Positions 17,169 to 27,902 of a stretch of DNA of 64,000 nt are shown here, in pieces. A model generated the notes under the pieces. The model made no database searches. It was not told where the DNA came from and saw only the letters and a list, made by a program, of their open reading frames with translations. Position 1 is the first letter of the stretch, and the number at the start of each line of letters is the position of its first letter. This stretch comes from Onishia taeanensis. GTDB lineage: Bacteria > Pseudomonadota > Gammaproteobacteria > Pseudomonadales > Halomonadaceae. Location: contig NZ_JABVXC010000011.1 of assembly GCF_013349955.1 (NCBI RefSeq), forward strand, positions 91,413 to 155,412. The letters are read 5' to 3'. Both the position numbers and the translations under genes were made by a program.

Positions 17169-19822
17169 CGCAGCCACTGCATGGCGAAGTCATCGGCACT
17201 CATGGGGCGGCCATAGTAAAACCCCTGGGCCTGGTCGCAGCCGAGTTCTGCAAGCGCTTGAGCCTGTTCAGCCGTTTCGACACCTTCGGCGACCGTCTTC
17301 ATCCCCATACTCCGCGCCATCGCAATGATCGTGGTAACGATGGTGTAGTCATGGCTCGAAGAGAGCATGTCACGCACGAAGGAGATATCGATCTTGAGAG
17401 TATCGGCAGCGAAACGTTTGAGATATGCCAGCGACGAATAGCCGGTGCCGAAGTCGTCGATGGCGAGACCAAACCCCTGGGCCTTGAGCGCCTGCATGAG
17501 TCCAATGGCCTGTTCCGGGTCGCGCATAAAGCCGCTCTCGGTCAATTCCAGCCCGATGTTCGCCGGGCAGACACCCTTAGTATGCAGCGCGACCTCTTCG
17601 CCAAAGCGCACATCCTCCAACTGCTGAGCCGACACGTTCACTGAGATACGGGGCACCACTGCCACCCCGGACCGTTTCCAGTCTCGCAGCTGCTGGCTGG
17701 TCGTCTTGAGCACCCAGCCACCGAGCTCTTTCATAAGGCCTCTCTCTTCGGCAAGCGGGATGAATTCTGCTGGACTCACCCAACCACGTTCGCCATCGAA
17801 CCAACGGCATAGCACTTCAGCACCAGTAAGTTCTCCAGTGACGATATCCACTTGAGGCTGATACTGAAGCATCAAGCGATCTTCGCGCAGCGCCACGATG
17901 AAGTCATCAAGCAGTTGCTGGCGACGCAGGATGGCGCTACCCAATTGATCATCATAAAGCCATCGCCCTTCCCCCTGACGCTTGGCGTGATGCGCCGCCA
18001 GACTGGCATGCTGAAAAAGCTCGCCAGGGCTCTTGCCATGTTCGGGATAAAGCGCACCGCCAATGCTGACATCCAGCATGAACCAGCGCTCATCAACCTG
18101 CAGCGGTGCTTCCAGGCTCTGCTGATAACAGAGCATGCGTTCAGCCAGCATTGATGCAGTCGGCGCCTCGATCAGCACCGCGAACTCATCGCCGCCAAGA
18201 CGTGCCAGCAACTCGCTATCCTGGTGCTGCATGCCACAAAAGCGCTGCCCAGCGGCCGCCAGCACGCTGTCGCCGACACTATGACCGAAGGTATCGTTGA
18301 TCTCCTTGAAGCGCCTGAGGTCCATTAACAACAGGCCAAGCGTCTTATCTTCGCAACAGGCCTTTTCCAAGGCATCGCCCACTTGTGCCATGAAAGACGC
18401 ACGATTGGGCAAGCCGGTTTCAGGATCGGAGAAAGCCAGACGCTTGATGTAGTCGCCACTCATCTGTCGCTCGAGTTCGGCGGCCGCATTGGCAGCGAAA
18501 ATCTTCAGAACCGTGGTGACAAAGTCGGGATCCTCAAGGGGTGAACGGAACATGACCACCAGCAGACCCAGCGCCTCTCCATTGCTGTGATCCAGCCGCA
18601 GACCAACATAGCCCCGAGCCCAACCGAGGAAACGGTCGGCCTGAGGCGGCAAAATTTTTGCGACCTCGTCGGTGATGACACAGGCCCCTTTTTCCATGAC
18701 CTCGGCGCAGGGCGTCCCCTTGAGCACATAGCTGAAGTTCTCAACCTTGCGGCCATCGACCACCGCAGCCTGGGTCGTCATCCAGCCGTCAGCCAAGGTG
18801 TCTTCGAGAGTCGCGATGATACCCGCATCAGCATCCAGTGCACGGGTCAGGTGGTCGACCAGTTGATCAAAGAACAGCTCACCGCCCATCGCCGTGACCG
18901 ATGAGGCAATCTGCATCACCGCCTGCTGGATGCGGCGGGATTCGTGCTGACGGGTATTATCGAAGATGAAACCTTCGAGCCAGACAGTTTCCCCGTCGGC
19001 ACCGAAAACGGCCTGCCCCTGCTCAGACACCCAGGAAGTATCGCCACCCGCCGTTCGCAAGCGGTAGTTCAACTGATATGGGCGACGCCGTTCGACATCC
19101 TCCATGATCTGGTGATGAATACGCTGCCGATCGTCGGGATGCACCATGTCCATGAAGGGATAGCCCTGATCAGCGGTCAACTGCGAAGCGTTGTAGCCGG
19201 TTAGGGCCTCGGCACCGCGACTCACGAAGGTGAGACTGCCCTTACCGTCGTGAAGTCGTTGATACGCCATCCCGGGCAGATGGTTCATCAGGGTATAGAG
19301 CCGGCGTTCGCTCTCTTCCACGGCGCTCATGGTGCGTTGACGGGAAAGCTCGGCTCCCACGCGCATCGCGGCGATTCGCAGGACCTCCCTGGCGAGGTCA
19401 GGCGACCATAGGGGCGCGATATCCAATACAGCAATCAGCCCCAGCGTTTCGCCGCTGCGATCAATGATAGGCATGCCCAGATAGGACTCAACGGCCAGGT
19501 CAGACAGCAGGTCGTCATCCGGAAAGGCCGCACAGACCCTTTCCGGGTAGTGGCAAGGCTCATTTTGGATCACTTGCTCACATGGGCTGCCCGCCAAAGG
19601 ATAACTGAAATTATTTAGCAAGCGACCCCGCGACCAAAGGCCGAGGGTACGTGCCATCTTACTATCCGATGGGTCTATGCAGGCGACGATCACATGATCG
19701 ACTCGCAGTATTCGTGCCAGACAGACAGCAAGCTCCGAAAAGAAACTGTCTGTTGGATTGTCTAGGGCCAATCCGTCAGCCAGCTCGCGAAATACCTGTT
19801 CCGAGGCTAGGGGTGGCGCCAT
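17165..19822 (-). CDS. GAF-PAS-GAF sensor protein with GGDEF and EAL domains
   Basis: 885 residues, no membrane segment. Domains: GAF (about 25-160), PAS/PAC (about 175-290, with FVSRGAEALTGYNASQL and MVHPDDRQRIHH), a second GAF (about 305-455), GGDEF (LLARLGGDEFAVLIEA, consensus motif) and EAL (from about 620). In the EAL domain the signature is EVL (GAEVLCRWF), but ELTES and the loop DDFGTGYSSLAYL are intact, so phosphodiesterase activity is likely. First gene of the operon, with a good GGGAGG ribosome site before ATG 19822. Its pairing with bphO and bphP suggests it sets the opposite direction of the same light-controlled cyclic-di-GMP signal. Confidence 0.9.
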   Translation of the reverse strand: MAPPLASEQVFRELADGLALDNPTDSFFSELAVCLARILRVDHVIVACIDPSDSKMARTLGLWSRGRLLNNFSYPLAGSPCEQVIQNEPCHYPERVCAAFPDDDLLSDLAVESYLGMPIIDRSGETLGLIAVLDIAPLWSPDLAREVLRIAAMRVGAELSRQRTMSAVEESERRLYTLMNHLPGMAYQRLHDGKGSLTFVSRGAEALTGYNASQLTADQGYPFMDMVHPDDRQRIHHQIMEDVERRRPYQLNYRLRTAGGDTSWVSEQGQAVFGADGETVWLEGFIFDNTRQHESRRIQQAVMQIASSVTAMGGELFFDQLVDHLTRALDADAGIIATLEDTLADGWMTTQAAVVDGRKVENFSYVLKGTPCAEVMEKGACVITDEVAKILPPQADRFLGWARGYVGLRLDHSNGEALGLLVVMFRSPLEDPDFVTTVLKIFAANAAAELERQMSGDYIKRLAFSDPETGLPNRASFMAQVGDALEKACCEDKTLGLLLMDLRRFKEINDTFGHSVGDSVLAAAGQRFCGMQHQDSELLARLGGDEFAVLIEAPTASMLAERMLCYQQSLEAPLQVDERWFMLDVSIGGALYPEHGKSPGELFQHASLAAHHAKRQGEGRWLYDDQLGSAILRRQQLLDDFIVALREDRLMLQYQPQVDIVTGELTGAEVLCRWFDGERGWVSPAEFIPLAEERGLMKELGGWVLKTTSQQLRDWKRSGVAVVPRISVNVSAQQLEDVRFGEEVALHTKGVCPANIGLELTESGFMRDPEQAIGLMQALKAQGFGLAIDDFGTGYSSLAYLKRFAADTLKIDISFVRDMLSSSHDYTIVTTIIAMARSMGMKTVAEGVETAEQAQALAELGCDQAQGFYYGRPMSADDFAMQWLR

Positions 19823-20022
19823 GGACTGGTGTCCTCCCGACCAAATTCAGCTTCAAGCGCCCCCAGAGGGCTGAGCCCAAGGGATACGTCGACGTCATGC
19901 GCCAAGAAGAAAGTACCACTTAAAGCAGACTATTTTACTTCTTGTAGGAAGGGCAATGATCCCTTCTTGAACACTCATCGGCAACACCTCGTTTTTCTTG
20001 ATTTTTCCCGGCTCACAAACAT

Positions 20023-20049
20023 CAACGCCCGGCACAAGGCCGGGCGTTG
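20023..20049 (-). terminator. hairpin, probable terminator of the urease cluster
   Basis: An 11-bp perfect stem CAACGCCCGGC/GCCGGGCGTTG with a 5-base loop lies 29 bases past the hupE stop. The T-run after the stem on the minus strand is weak, so this could instead act as an RNA-stabilising end. Confidence 0.55.
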
Positions 20050-20077
20050 ACGACTCGCCAATAATCCAGCGTCTCAT

Positions 20078-20668
20078 TCAGCCGATGACAAGCAGCCCTC
20101 CGGCAAGCGCCACCAGACCGCCAACCACACGATCAAGGTGCGGTACACGATGCAACAGCACCTGACCGACTGACCGTCCAAGCTGACCAATGCACAAGGT
20201 TGTCAGCAGGAAACCGGCCAGATACGCCATCAGCGATGCCCCAACCGGCATTTCGGCTGCGTGAGCCTGACCGTGACAGACCAGGAAGGCTACCACCAGC
20301 ATTGCACTGATACCCGCGGGCATACGCACCAGGCCGGCGAGCAGCACGCCCGCCAACAATACCGACAGAGAGATTCCGGTCTCGACGCCGGGAAGACTCA
20401 GCCCGCCCCAGGCAAGCCCTGCCCCCAGCAACATGCCTAACGCCGCCAGCCCCGGCACGGCCCGGCCCAGTGGTCGCGCCTGCCGCGCGCTCCAAAGGCC
20501 GATGGCCGATAGCGCCAGCAGGTGATCCAACCCGGTCATGGGATGCAGCAAGCCGGCGAGCATACCGCCGGTACTAGCCTCATGGCCAACGTGGGCGCTG
20601 ACCGTGCCGGCAGCAGTCAGCGCCAGGGGCGCCAGGGCAAGAGCGGTGAGTCGTGAAACACGGGTCAT
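20078..20668 (-). CDS. ureJ: HupE/UreJ family nickel (or cobalt) permease
   Basis: 196 residues with a signal-like start (SRLTALALAPLALTAAGTVS AHVGHE) and about six membrane helices. The family motif is GLLHPMTGLDHLLAL with the metal-binding histidines; a second histidine site is in FLVCHGQAHAAE. It lies at the 3' end of the urease cluster, after ureG. It probably brings nickel for the urease active site. Reading of the metal is by context: hydrogenase-linked HupE proteins look the same, but no hydrogenase genes are here. Confidence 0.85.
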   Translation of the reverse strand: MTRVSRLTALALAPLALTAAGTVSAHVGHEASTGGMLAGLLHPMTGLDHLLALSAIGLWSARQARPLGRAVPGLAALGMLLGAGLAWGGLSLPGVETGISLSVLLAGVLLAGLVRMPAGISAMLVVAFLVCHGQAHAAEMPVGASLMAYLAGFLLTTLCIGQLGRSVGQVLLHRVPHLDRVVGGLVALAGGLLVIG

Positions 20669-20786
20669 GGTAACGTCCTTCTTTTTTCAGCTGAATGTCG
20701 TGAGTCGACGAATAGCGTGGGTCTTCTTAGGCAGCGCATGACGAAAACACAGCGCATGGCCCAATGAGATGACGAATCGGCCGCGT

Positions 20787-21452
20787 TCAGACCGCCGAAC
20801 TGGCCTGGTGTGCGTCGCTGCCGGCATGCGCGATCGATGGCCGGCGCTCCGGTAGCATGCCGCGGTCAAGAATGAAGCGTATGACTTCCTCGACGCCGAC
20901 ACCGTCGTAGAGATTGGCGAACACAAAGGGACGTTCGCCCCGCATCTTTTTCGAATCCCGCTCCATCACCTCGAGGGAGGCATGCACCTGCTCGGCGATG
21001 TCGATCTTGTTGATGATCAAAAGATCCGACTTGGTGATGCCTGGCCCCCCCTTGCGGGGAATCTTGTCGCCCGCGGAAACGTCGATCACATAGAGCGTCA
21101 GGTCTGAGAGCTCGGGGCTGAAGGTCGCCGAGAGGTTGTCGCCACCAGATTCCACCAGCACCAGTTCGAGACCAGGATGACGAGCCTGCAGGTCATCGAT
21201 GGCGGCGAGATTCATCGAGGCATCCTCGCGAATCGCGGTATGCGGACAGCCCCCGGTCTCGACGCCAAGAATACGGTCGGCGGGTAGCGCCTCGTGGCTC
21301 AGCAGGAAATCCGCATCTTCGCGGGTATAGATATCGTTGGTTACCACGGCAATATCGTAGTAATCGCGTAGCGCCAGGCACAGCTGCTTCAAGAGCGCGG
21401 TCTTGCCGGAACCGACCGGGCCACCGACACCGATACGCAAGCAGTGATTCAT
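20787..21452 (-). CDS. ureG: urease accessory GTPase UreG
   Basis: 221 residues. A SIMIBI-class GTPase that drives nickel delivery to urease together with UreF, UreD and UreE. Visible: P-loop [18 protein letters not shown], the metal-binding CPH in [33 protein letters not shown], and NKIDIAEQV for guanine recognition. Twelve bases after ureF on the same strand. Confidence 0.96.
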   Translation of the reverse strand: MNHCLRIGVGGPVGSGKTALLKQLCLALRDYYDIAVVTNDIYTREDADFLLSHEALPADRILGVETGGCPHTAIREDASMNLAAIDDLQARHPGLELVLVESGGDNLSATFSPELSDLTLYVIDVSAGDKIPRKGGPGITKSDLLIINKIDIAEQVHASLEVMERDSKKMRGERPFVFANLYDGVGVEEVIRFILDRGMLPERRPSIAHAGSDAHQASSAV

Positions 21453-21463
21453 GAGGGGCTCCT

Positions 21464-22177
21464 TCAGCTTCTGAAAAGTCGTGAGTATTGTGTTTCATGC
21501 TGGGCGCTGGCGAGCGCCAGCCCTGGCAGCAACGGGCCTAGTTCGTGATCCTCAAACGCAAGGGCGCGGTCCACGGCCACCACCAATTCGGGACGCAGCC
21601 GCTCGATGAGGCGTTGGGCGGCCGTGTGGCCCAGCGGCAACGCCTTGCAGGCCACCGCCAACTGGTTTTCGAGCCAGGACCAGGCAAAGCCCAACAACGC
21701 CTGGCGCGGAGGAATAACGCGCGCCTGGGCCAGCCAGGCAAAGAGCGTCACATAGCCGGGCTGAACCGGCAGCAGCGGCGACGGCGGCAGCAGCTCGAGG
21801 CTCTGTAGCAGCCGCTTGAGCGCCGCGCCCAGGCGCTGGTCTTCCTCGGCGAGTTCACGGGTCTCGCGGCTGGCCGCCAGCCAGGCATCCCAGTACGCCA
21901 CCGCCTCGCCATCCTGTGCCATGAAAGCCGCCTGTTGGCGCGCCAGCACCGGCAACTCGCAGCGTGACAGGCCGTCGTCCAGCACGCCGGACAGCCAGGC
22001 CTCAAGGCTTGCCTCGTCGCGTACCCAATCGAGCTCGAAGGCGCTCTCAAGGCCCTGTGACCAGGCGAAGGCACCGATCGGCAGCGCCGGGCTGACCAAC
22101 TGCATCAGCCCCAGCAGGGCTAGGTCGTCCCCCTGGGCGGCGCCGTCGGGCGAGCGCGCATCAGTGAACATGGTCAT
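21464..22177 (-). CDS. ureF: urease accessory protein UreF
   Basis: About 237 residues from ATG 22177 (22171 also possible). The longer frame to 22312 only reads through the ureE 3' end. Markers: [20 protein letters not shown] with the conserved Pro-Ile-Gly-Ala, and the C-terminal [16 protein letters not shown], which carries the SxxHE tail typical of UreF. It acts as the adapter between UreD-urease and UreG. Its start overlaps the ureE end. Confidence 0.93.
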   Translation of the reverse strand: MTMFTDARSPDGAAQGDDLALLGLMQLVSPALPIGAFAWSQGLESAFELDWVRDEASLEAWLSGVLDDGLSRCELPVLARQQAAFMAQDGEAVAYWDAWLAASRETRELAEEDQRLGAALKRLLQSLELLPPSPLLPVQPGYVTLFAWLAQARVIPPRQALLGFAWSWLENQLAVACKALPLGHTAAQRLIERLRPELVVAVDRALAFEDHELGPLLPGLALASAQHETQYSRLFRS

Positions 22178-22697
22178 GCGCATGCCCGTGCGAATGCTCG
22201 TGTGAATGCTCGTGTGAATGACCGTGCGCATGCCCCGCCTGAGCATGCCCTTTATGGGAATAGGCCCCCGGCTCGGGGTCGAAGGGCGCTTGATGATGAT
22301 GAAGCGTGGCACCTAAGCGCTCTGCCAGTTCCTCCAGCACATGATCCGGCGGGAAGCGCACCCAGCCGCCCTCCTCGTCGGCGCCGATGGCCAGCGCCAC
22401 ATGACGGTTGCCGAGGTGATAGCAGAGCTTCGCCAGCGGCAGGCCGGCCTCGATTCGTGCCGTGACCACCGGTTCGGCAGCAGCGCGAATGATCACGATC
22501 TCGCCGCTATCGGCCTCTAGGCCTTCCCCATCCCGTAGCACCGGGCCGCGGTCGAGAAACAGGCCGACCTCCTGGCCGTCATCGGTCTGCGCCTTGAGGC
22601 GCCCTCGCATACGAAGCTCGAAGGGCAATGTCAGGGTGTCGCTGGCCCGGCTTGCCTCGATGGGCCCCAGGCGTTCAATCAATTTCAGCATTGGCAT
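22161..22697 (-). CDS. ureE: urease accessory nickel chaperone UreE
   Basis: 178 residues from ATG 22697. The peptide-binding N-terminal domain (SDTLTLPFELRMRGRLK, GLFLDRGPVLRDGE) is followed by the metal-binding domain with CYHLGNRHVALAIG. A histidine-rich tail ([20 protein letters not shown]) can bind several nickel ions. The tail is encoded by short near-repeats. It stores nickel and hands it to UreG. A 153-base gap separates it from ureC. Confidence 0.94.
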   Translation of the reverse strand: MPMLKLIERLGPIEASRASDTLTLPFELRMRGRLKAQTDDGQEVGLFLDRGPVLRDGEGLEADSGEIVIIRAAAEPVVTARIEAGLPLAKLCYHLGNRHVALAIGADEEGGWVRFPPDHVLEELAERLGATLHHHQAPFDPEPGAYSHKGHAQAGHAHGHSHEHSHEHSHGHAHDHVH

Positions 22698-22850
22698 CGT
22701 CTCTAGAAATTTTCCGCGGCTGACCCTGTGGCCGTCTGCAAAAGGGCACTGTCGATACTTCCCTGTACGCTCCTTTTGCCTTCCATGACAAAGGACCCTC
22801 GCTTCGACCTGCCACCGGCGCCGCTTGACGTCTGGTAATCGCCCCACTGC

Positions 22851-24572
22851 TCAGAACAAGTGATAGCGCTGAGCCAGTGGCAGCTCGGTGGCCGGCTCAC
22901 AGGTCAAGAGCTCGCCATCGGCGCGCACCTCATAGGTCTGCGAATCCACGCTGAGGGCTGGGCAGGCATCGTTGAGCTTCATGTCCGACTTGCGCACGGC
23001 CCGGGTGTCGCGACAGGCCACCAGCGGACTATCCAGCCCCAGGCGCTCCTTGACGCCCGCTTCCAGTGCCGCCTGGCTGACGAAAGACAGCCGCGTGGCG
23101 CTGGCCGCCTTGCCGAAAGCGCCGAACATTGGCCGGTAGTGCACCGGCTGCGGCGTGGGAATCGACGCATTGGGGTCACCCATGGGCGCGGCAGCGATCA
23201 TCCCGCCCTTGACGATCAGCGCCGGCTTGACGCCGAAGAAGGCCGGATCCCACAGCACCAGATCGGCCAGCTTGCCGACCTCGATCGAGCCCACCTCGTG
23301 ACTCAGCCCATGAGTGATCGCCGGGTTGATGGTGTACTTGGCGATGTAGCGCCGGGCACGCAGGTTGTCGGCTCCCAGTGCTTCGTCTTCCGGCAGCAGA
23401 CCACGCTGGACTTTCATCTTGTGGGCCGTCTGCCAGGTGCGGCAGATCACCTCGCCCACCCGCCCCATGGCCTGGGAATCCGAGGCGATCATCGAGATCA
23501 CCCCCATGTCATGCAGGATGTCCTCGGCGGCGATGGTTTCGCGGCGGATACGCGAATCGGCGAAGGCCACATCTTCGGGAATGTTGGGGTCGAGGTGGTG
23601 GCAAACCATCAGCATGTCCAGGTGCTCGTCGATGGTATTGACTGTGTACGGCCGGGTCGGATTGGTCGACGACGGCAGCACATAGGGCTTGGCGCAGGCG
23701 GTGAGGATGTCCGGCGCATGGCCGCCCCCGGCGCCTTCGGTGTGATATGTGTGAATGCCGCGTTCCTTGAACGCCGCCAAGGTATCCTCGACGAACCCTG
23801 ACTCATTGAGGGTATCGGTATGGATCGCCACCTGAACGTCATAGCGCTCGGCCACCGACAGGCAGGCGTCGATGGAAGCCGGCGTGGTGCCCCAGTCCTC
23901 GTGGAGCTTGAGCCCCATGGCCCCCGCCTCGAGCTGCGCCTCCAGCGCCTCGGGCAGGCTGGCGTTGCCCTTGCCCAGAAAGCCGATGTTCATGGGCAGG
24001 CTGTCCACGGCCTGCAGCATCTTGCCGATATGCCAGGCCCCCGGCGTACAGGTGGTGGCATTGGAGCCGGTGGCCGGGCCGGTCCCGCCGCCGAGCATGG
24101 TGGTCACCCCGCTCATCAGGGCCTCTTCGACCTGCTGGGGGCAGATGAAATGGATATGGGCGTCGATCCCGCCGGCGGTGAGAATCTTGCCCTCGCCCGC
24201 GATCACCTCGGTTCCCGGGCCGATGACGATCTCGACTCCCGGCTGAGTATCCGGGTTGCCGGCCTTGCCGAGCGCCGCGATGCGCCCGCCCTGGAGTCCC
24301 ACGTCTGCCTTGACGATGCCCCACCAGTCGAGGATCAGCGCATTGGTGATCACCGTGTCCATCACCGAGCCATCGGCACGCTGGCTCTGGCCCATACCGT
24401 CGCGGATTACCTTGCCGCCACCGAACTTGACCTCATCGCCATAGGAGGCGGCGTCACGCTCAACTTCAATCCACAACTCGGTGTCACCGAGGCGCACCCG
24501 GTCGCCGACGGTCGGGCCATACATATCAGCATAGGCCTGACGGCTGATCTTGCTAGGCGTGGTATCGCTCAT
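22851..24572 (-). CDS. ureC: urease alpha subunit
   Basis: 573 residues. The catalytic subunit that splits urea to ammonia and carbamate. The lysine to be carbamylated is K222 in [12 protein letters not shown]. Nickel ligands are in [14 protein letters not shown] and [14 protein letters not shown], and [16 protein letters not shown] supplies further histidines. The flap motif [20 protein letters not shown] is complete. Length is normal, and its ATG overlaps the ureB stop. Confidence 0.98.
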   Translation of the reverse strand: MSDTTPSKISRQAYADMYGPTVGDRVRLGDTELWIEVERDAASYGDEVKFGGGKVIRDGMGQSQRADGSVMDTVITNALILDWWGIVKADVGLQGGRIAALGKAGNPDTQPGVEIVIGPGTEVIAGEGKILTAGGIDAHIHFICPQQVEEALMSGVTTMLGGGTGPATGSNATTCTPGAWHIGKMLQAVDSLPMNIGFLGKGNASLPEALEAQLEAGAMGLKLHEDWGTTPASIDACLSVAERYDVQVAIHTDTLNESGFVEDTLAAFKERGIHTYHTEGAGGGHAPDILTACAKPYVLPSSTNPTRPYTVNTIDEHLDMLMVCHHLDPNIPEDVAFADSRIRRETIAAEDILHDMGVISMIASDSQAMGRVGEVICRTWQTAHKMKVQRGLLPEDEALGADNLRARRYIAKYTINPAITHGLSHEVGSIEVGKLADLVLWDPAFFGVKPALIVKGGMIAAAPMGDPNASIPTPQPVHYRPMFGAFGKAASATRLSFVSQAALEAGVKERLGLDSPLVACRDTRAVRKSDMKLNDACPALSVDSQTYEVRADGELLTCEPATELPLAQRYHLF

Positions 24573-24967
24573 GACGACTCTCCTTGATCGGCATCATCGG
24601 ATGACGAGGGTCGCGCAGCCTCGGGCACGGTAGATGAGATACGCGCATCGGCGGGCGCGTTAGAGAGCGCCCCCATCACTTGCTGACGAAAGCCATAGGC
24701 GATGCGGCTGCCGGTGAAGGGAATCAGCGTCACCTCGCGCTTCTGACCGGGCTCGAAGCGAATCGCCGTGCCCGCAGCTACATCCAGGCGATGGCCACGG
24801 GTCGCCGCGCGATCGAAGTCCAGCGCCGGGTTGGCCTCGAAGAAGTGATAGTGCGAGCCGACCTGAATCGGGCGATCACCGGTATTGGCGACCGTCACGC
24901 TGATCCGCTCGAGTCCTTCGCACAGCGCGATCTCGCCGTCCTTCAATTGATACTCACCGGGAATCAT
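24569..24967 (-). CDS. ureB: urease beta subunit
   Basis: 132 residues from ATG 24967 ([13 protein letters not shown]); the extension to 25081 overlaps ureA and is not conserved. Core: [63 protein letters not shown], all family hallmarks. The C-terminus is about 20-25 residues longer than the minimal subunit and polar. It overlaps ureC by ATGA. Confidence 0.96.
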   Translation of the reverse strand: MIPGEYQLKDGEIALCEGLERISVTVANTGDRPIQVGSHYHFFEANPALDFDRAATRGHRLDVAAGTAIRFEPGQKREVTLIPFTGSRIAYGFRQQVMGALSNAPADARISSTVPEAARPSSSDDADQGESS

Positions 24968-24977
24968 GGGGATCTCC

Positions 24978-25280
24978 TCACACGATCGGGTTGTGAACGG
25001 TGACCAGCTTGGTCCCATCCGGGAAGGTCGCCTCGACCTGCACCTCGTCGACCATCTCGGCCACCCCTTCCATGACGTCATCGCGGGTCAGAATCTCACG
25101 CCCGGCACTCATCATCTCGGCCACGCTACGTCCGTCCCGGGCACCTTCCATGATCTCGGCGCTGATCAGCGCCACCGCTTCGGGGTAGTTGAGCTTGAGG
25201 CCACGATCACGTCGGCGCTCGGCGAGCAACGCCGCCGTGAACAGCAGCAGCTTGTCCTTGTCTCTCGGGGTCAGTTCCAT
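24978..25280 (-). CDS. ureA: urease gamma subunit
   Basis: 100 residues from ATG 25280, the usual size. [20 protein letters not shown], the [21 protein letters not shown] block, and the C-terminal [18 protein letters not shown] are diagnostic. First structural gene of urease. The array of heptamers lies just upstream of its ribosome site, between it and ureD. Confidence 0.97.
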   Translation of the reverse strand: MELTPRDKDKLLLFTAALLAERRRDRGLKLNYPEAVALISAEIMEGARDGRSVAEMMSAGREILTRDDVMEGVAEMVDEVQVEATFPDGTKLVTVHNPIV

Positions 25281-25313
25281 CGCAGTAGCTCCCAAATCAT
25301 GTCGTTGGAATTC

Positions 25314-25397
25314 GAGCTTCGGGCTTCGGGCTTCGGGCTTCGGGCTTCGGGCTTCGGGCTTCGGGCTTCGGGCTTCGGGCTTCGGGCTTCGGGCTTC
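25314..25397 (+). repeat. heptanucleotide tandem repeat, 11 exact copies plus one variant
   Basis: GGGCTTC occurs 11 times in a row (25321-25397), preceded by GAGCTTC. The array sits in the gap between the ureD stop (25454) and the ureA ATG (25280). Read on the transcribed minus strand it is GAAGCCC repeated, ending about 33 bases before ureA. Confidence 0.95.
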
Positions 25398-25453
25398 GGC
25401 AGCATGGTGCTCGACGCCCGCTGCCCGTCACTCGCTACCGGCACGAAGTGCCG

Positions 25454-26377
25454 CTATGTCATCCAGATACGCGGCACGCTGGCCTCACGACCCAGCAGCA
25501 TCGGCCGCAACCGTGTCCAGGCCGCCTGACAAAGCGCCCAGGCTTCATTGCGCTCATCGCCGAGATAGCGCAACAGCAGCACCCCCTGGCGCACCGTCAC
25601 CGCCCAGCGGGGCGAGGCCGGCAGCGCCTCGCGCAATATGGCAACGGCGCCGGCCTCGTCATCGAGGCCCACCGCCCACAGCGTGGCTTGCACGCTGGCC
25701 CCGCCCTGCCCCCAAGGCCCCGAAAAGCGTGGGTGCGTCGGGTCGAGGAGCTGGCGTTCATGCCACAGGGGGCGACCGTCACGGGTCAGGGAAAAGCGCT
25801 GCTCGAGATGCCCGGAAACGAACGGCAGTTCACCGGCCGGGCGACCGAGCGCCAGCACCTCCCAGCCCAGGCAGCGCGCCTCCTGGTCAAGCGCAATCTC
25901 GGTGCTCTGCACCCCACGGGAGCCATCGAAGGCGATGGTTTCCTGTGGCAGCCACTCGAGTTCACCGCCTGCCTCCACCGAGAGGCTCGTATGCTGAGTC
26001 CAGGCCACCCCATGGCTGTCGGCCCGGTAGAGCTTGTTGGCGGCCGGGGTGGTGATCAGGGCCCGGGCGCCCTGGCCAACCTTGGCGCCGATCGAAAGGG
26101 CGTCGCCGCTGACCAGGCCGCCCGGCGGGTGCAACAAATAGACATGGCAGCTACCGGCTTCCCCCTCGGCATCGCGAGACTCCGGATAGAAGGGCCGCTG
26201 AACCCGCAGCGGGCCCTGGTGGCGAGCACGGGTCAAACGGGTCACAGGACCGGCCGGCTCATCGCGACGCGTAAAGCCGAGCTCGATGGATGCGGCCCAG
26301 TGGCGCTCGCCGTCGAAGCGATGGCCGCTGGCCAAGGGGCAAGCCTTCTGGTGGGAAAGGGGCTCGAAGACCGTCAT
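25454..26377 (-). CDS. ureD: urease accessory protein UreD
   Basis: 307 residues. The scaffold that binds apo-urease and channels nickel from UreG. Recognisable: LTRARHQGPLRVQRPFYPE, HVYLLHPPGGLVSGDAL, TTPAANKLYRAD, ELEWLPQETIAFDGS. It starts inside the end of urtE (overlap of 4 bases), which ties the urea importer and urease into one transcript. Confidence 0.95.
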   Translation of the reverse strand: MTVFEPLSHQKACPLASGHRFDGERHWAASIELGFTRRDEPAGPVTRLTRARHQGPLRVQRPFYPESRDAEGEAGSCHVYLLHPPGGLVSGDALSIGAKVGQGARALITTPAANKLYRADSHGVAWTQHTSLSVEAGGELEWLPQETIAFDGSRGVQSTEIALDQEARCLGWEVLALGRPAGELPFVSGHLEQRFSLTRDGRPLWHERQLLDPTHPRFSGPWGQGGASVQATLWAVGLDDEAGAVAILREALPASPRWAVTVRQGVLLLRYLGDERNEAWALCQAAWTRLRPMLLGREASVPRIWMT

Positions 26378-27071
26378 ACGGTGAGGTGTCGCTTGATCAG
26401 GTCATCGGAAAGCTCGCCGATCCCGCCGCTGGCCACCGGGCGGCCGCGATCGAGGATCGTGAAGCGGTCGGCATACTTGCGGGCGAAAGGTAGCTTCTGT
26501 TCGACCAGCAGCACGGTCAGACCATCCTCGCGAATCAGCCGACGTATCACCTCGCCGATCTGGGCGACGATATTGGGCTGGATGCCCTCCCCCGGCTCGT
26601 CGAGAATCAACAGCCGCGGCTCGATGACCAGCGCACGGCCAATCGCCAGCTGCTGCTGCTGACCGCCGGATAGGTCGCCACCGCGACGATGGCGCATCTC
26701 ATGGAGCACCGGAAACAGCTCGAAGACTCGATCAGGAATGCGGCGACTGCCGTCCTTGCGCGCGGCAAGCCCGGTGCGCAGATTTTCCTCGACACTGAGC
26801 AGCGGAAAGATCTGGCGACCCTGGGGCACATAGCCGATGCCGAGCCGGGAGCGCTCCTCGAGGCGCTTCTTGGTCAGATCCACCTCGCCGTCAAAGCGCA
26901 GGCTGCCGCTCTTGATCGGCACTTCGCCCATCACGCACTTGAGCAGGGTCGTCTTGCCCACGCCGTTGCGCCCCATCACGCAGGTGCATTCACCCTTGGG
27001 CACCTCGAGATCGAGATCCCACAGGGTGTGGCTCTCGCCATAGAACTGGTTGAGCTTGTCGATCGCGAGCA

Positions 27072-27072
<1 letters not shown>
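26374..27072 (-). CDS. urtE: urea ABC transporter ATP-binding protein UrtE
   Basis: 232 residues, LivF type. Walker A GRNGVGKTTLLKCVMG, signature DLSGGQQQQLAIGRAL, Walker B LLILDEPGEGIQ, and the H-loop replaced by the usual LLVEQ form of this family. The EGIQPNIV stretch is typical of UrtE. One of two ATPases that power urea import through UrtB-UrtC. Confidence 0.95.

Positions 27073-27898
<826 letters not shown>

Positions 27899-27902
<4 letters not shown>

Noticed and set aside
25189..26055. Long plus-strand frame opposite ureA-ureD
   Set aside because: Shadow of the urease genes; it translates the heptamer array as ASGFGLR repeats.
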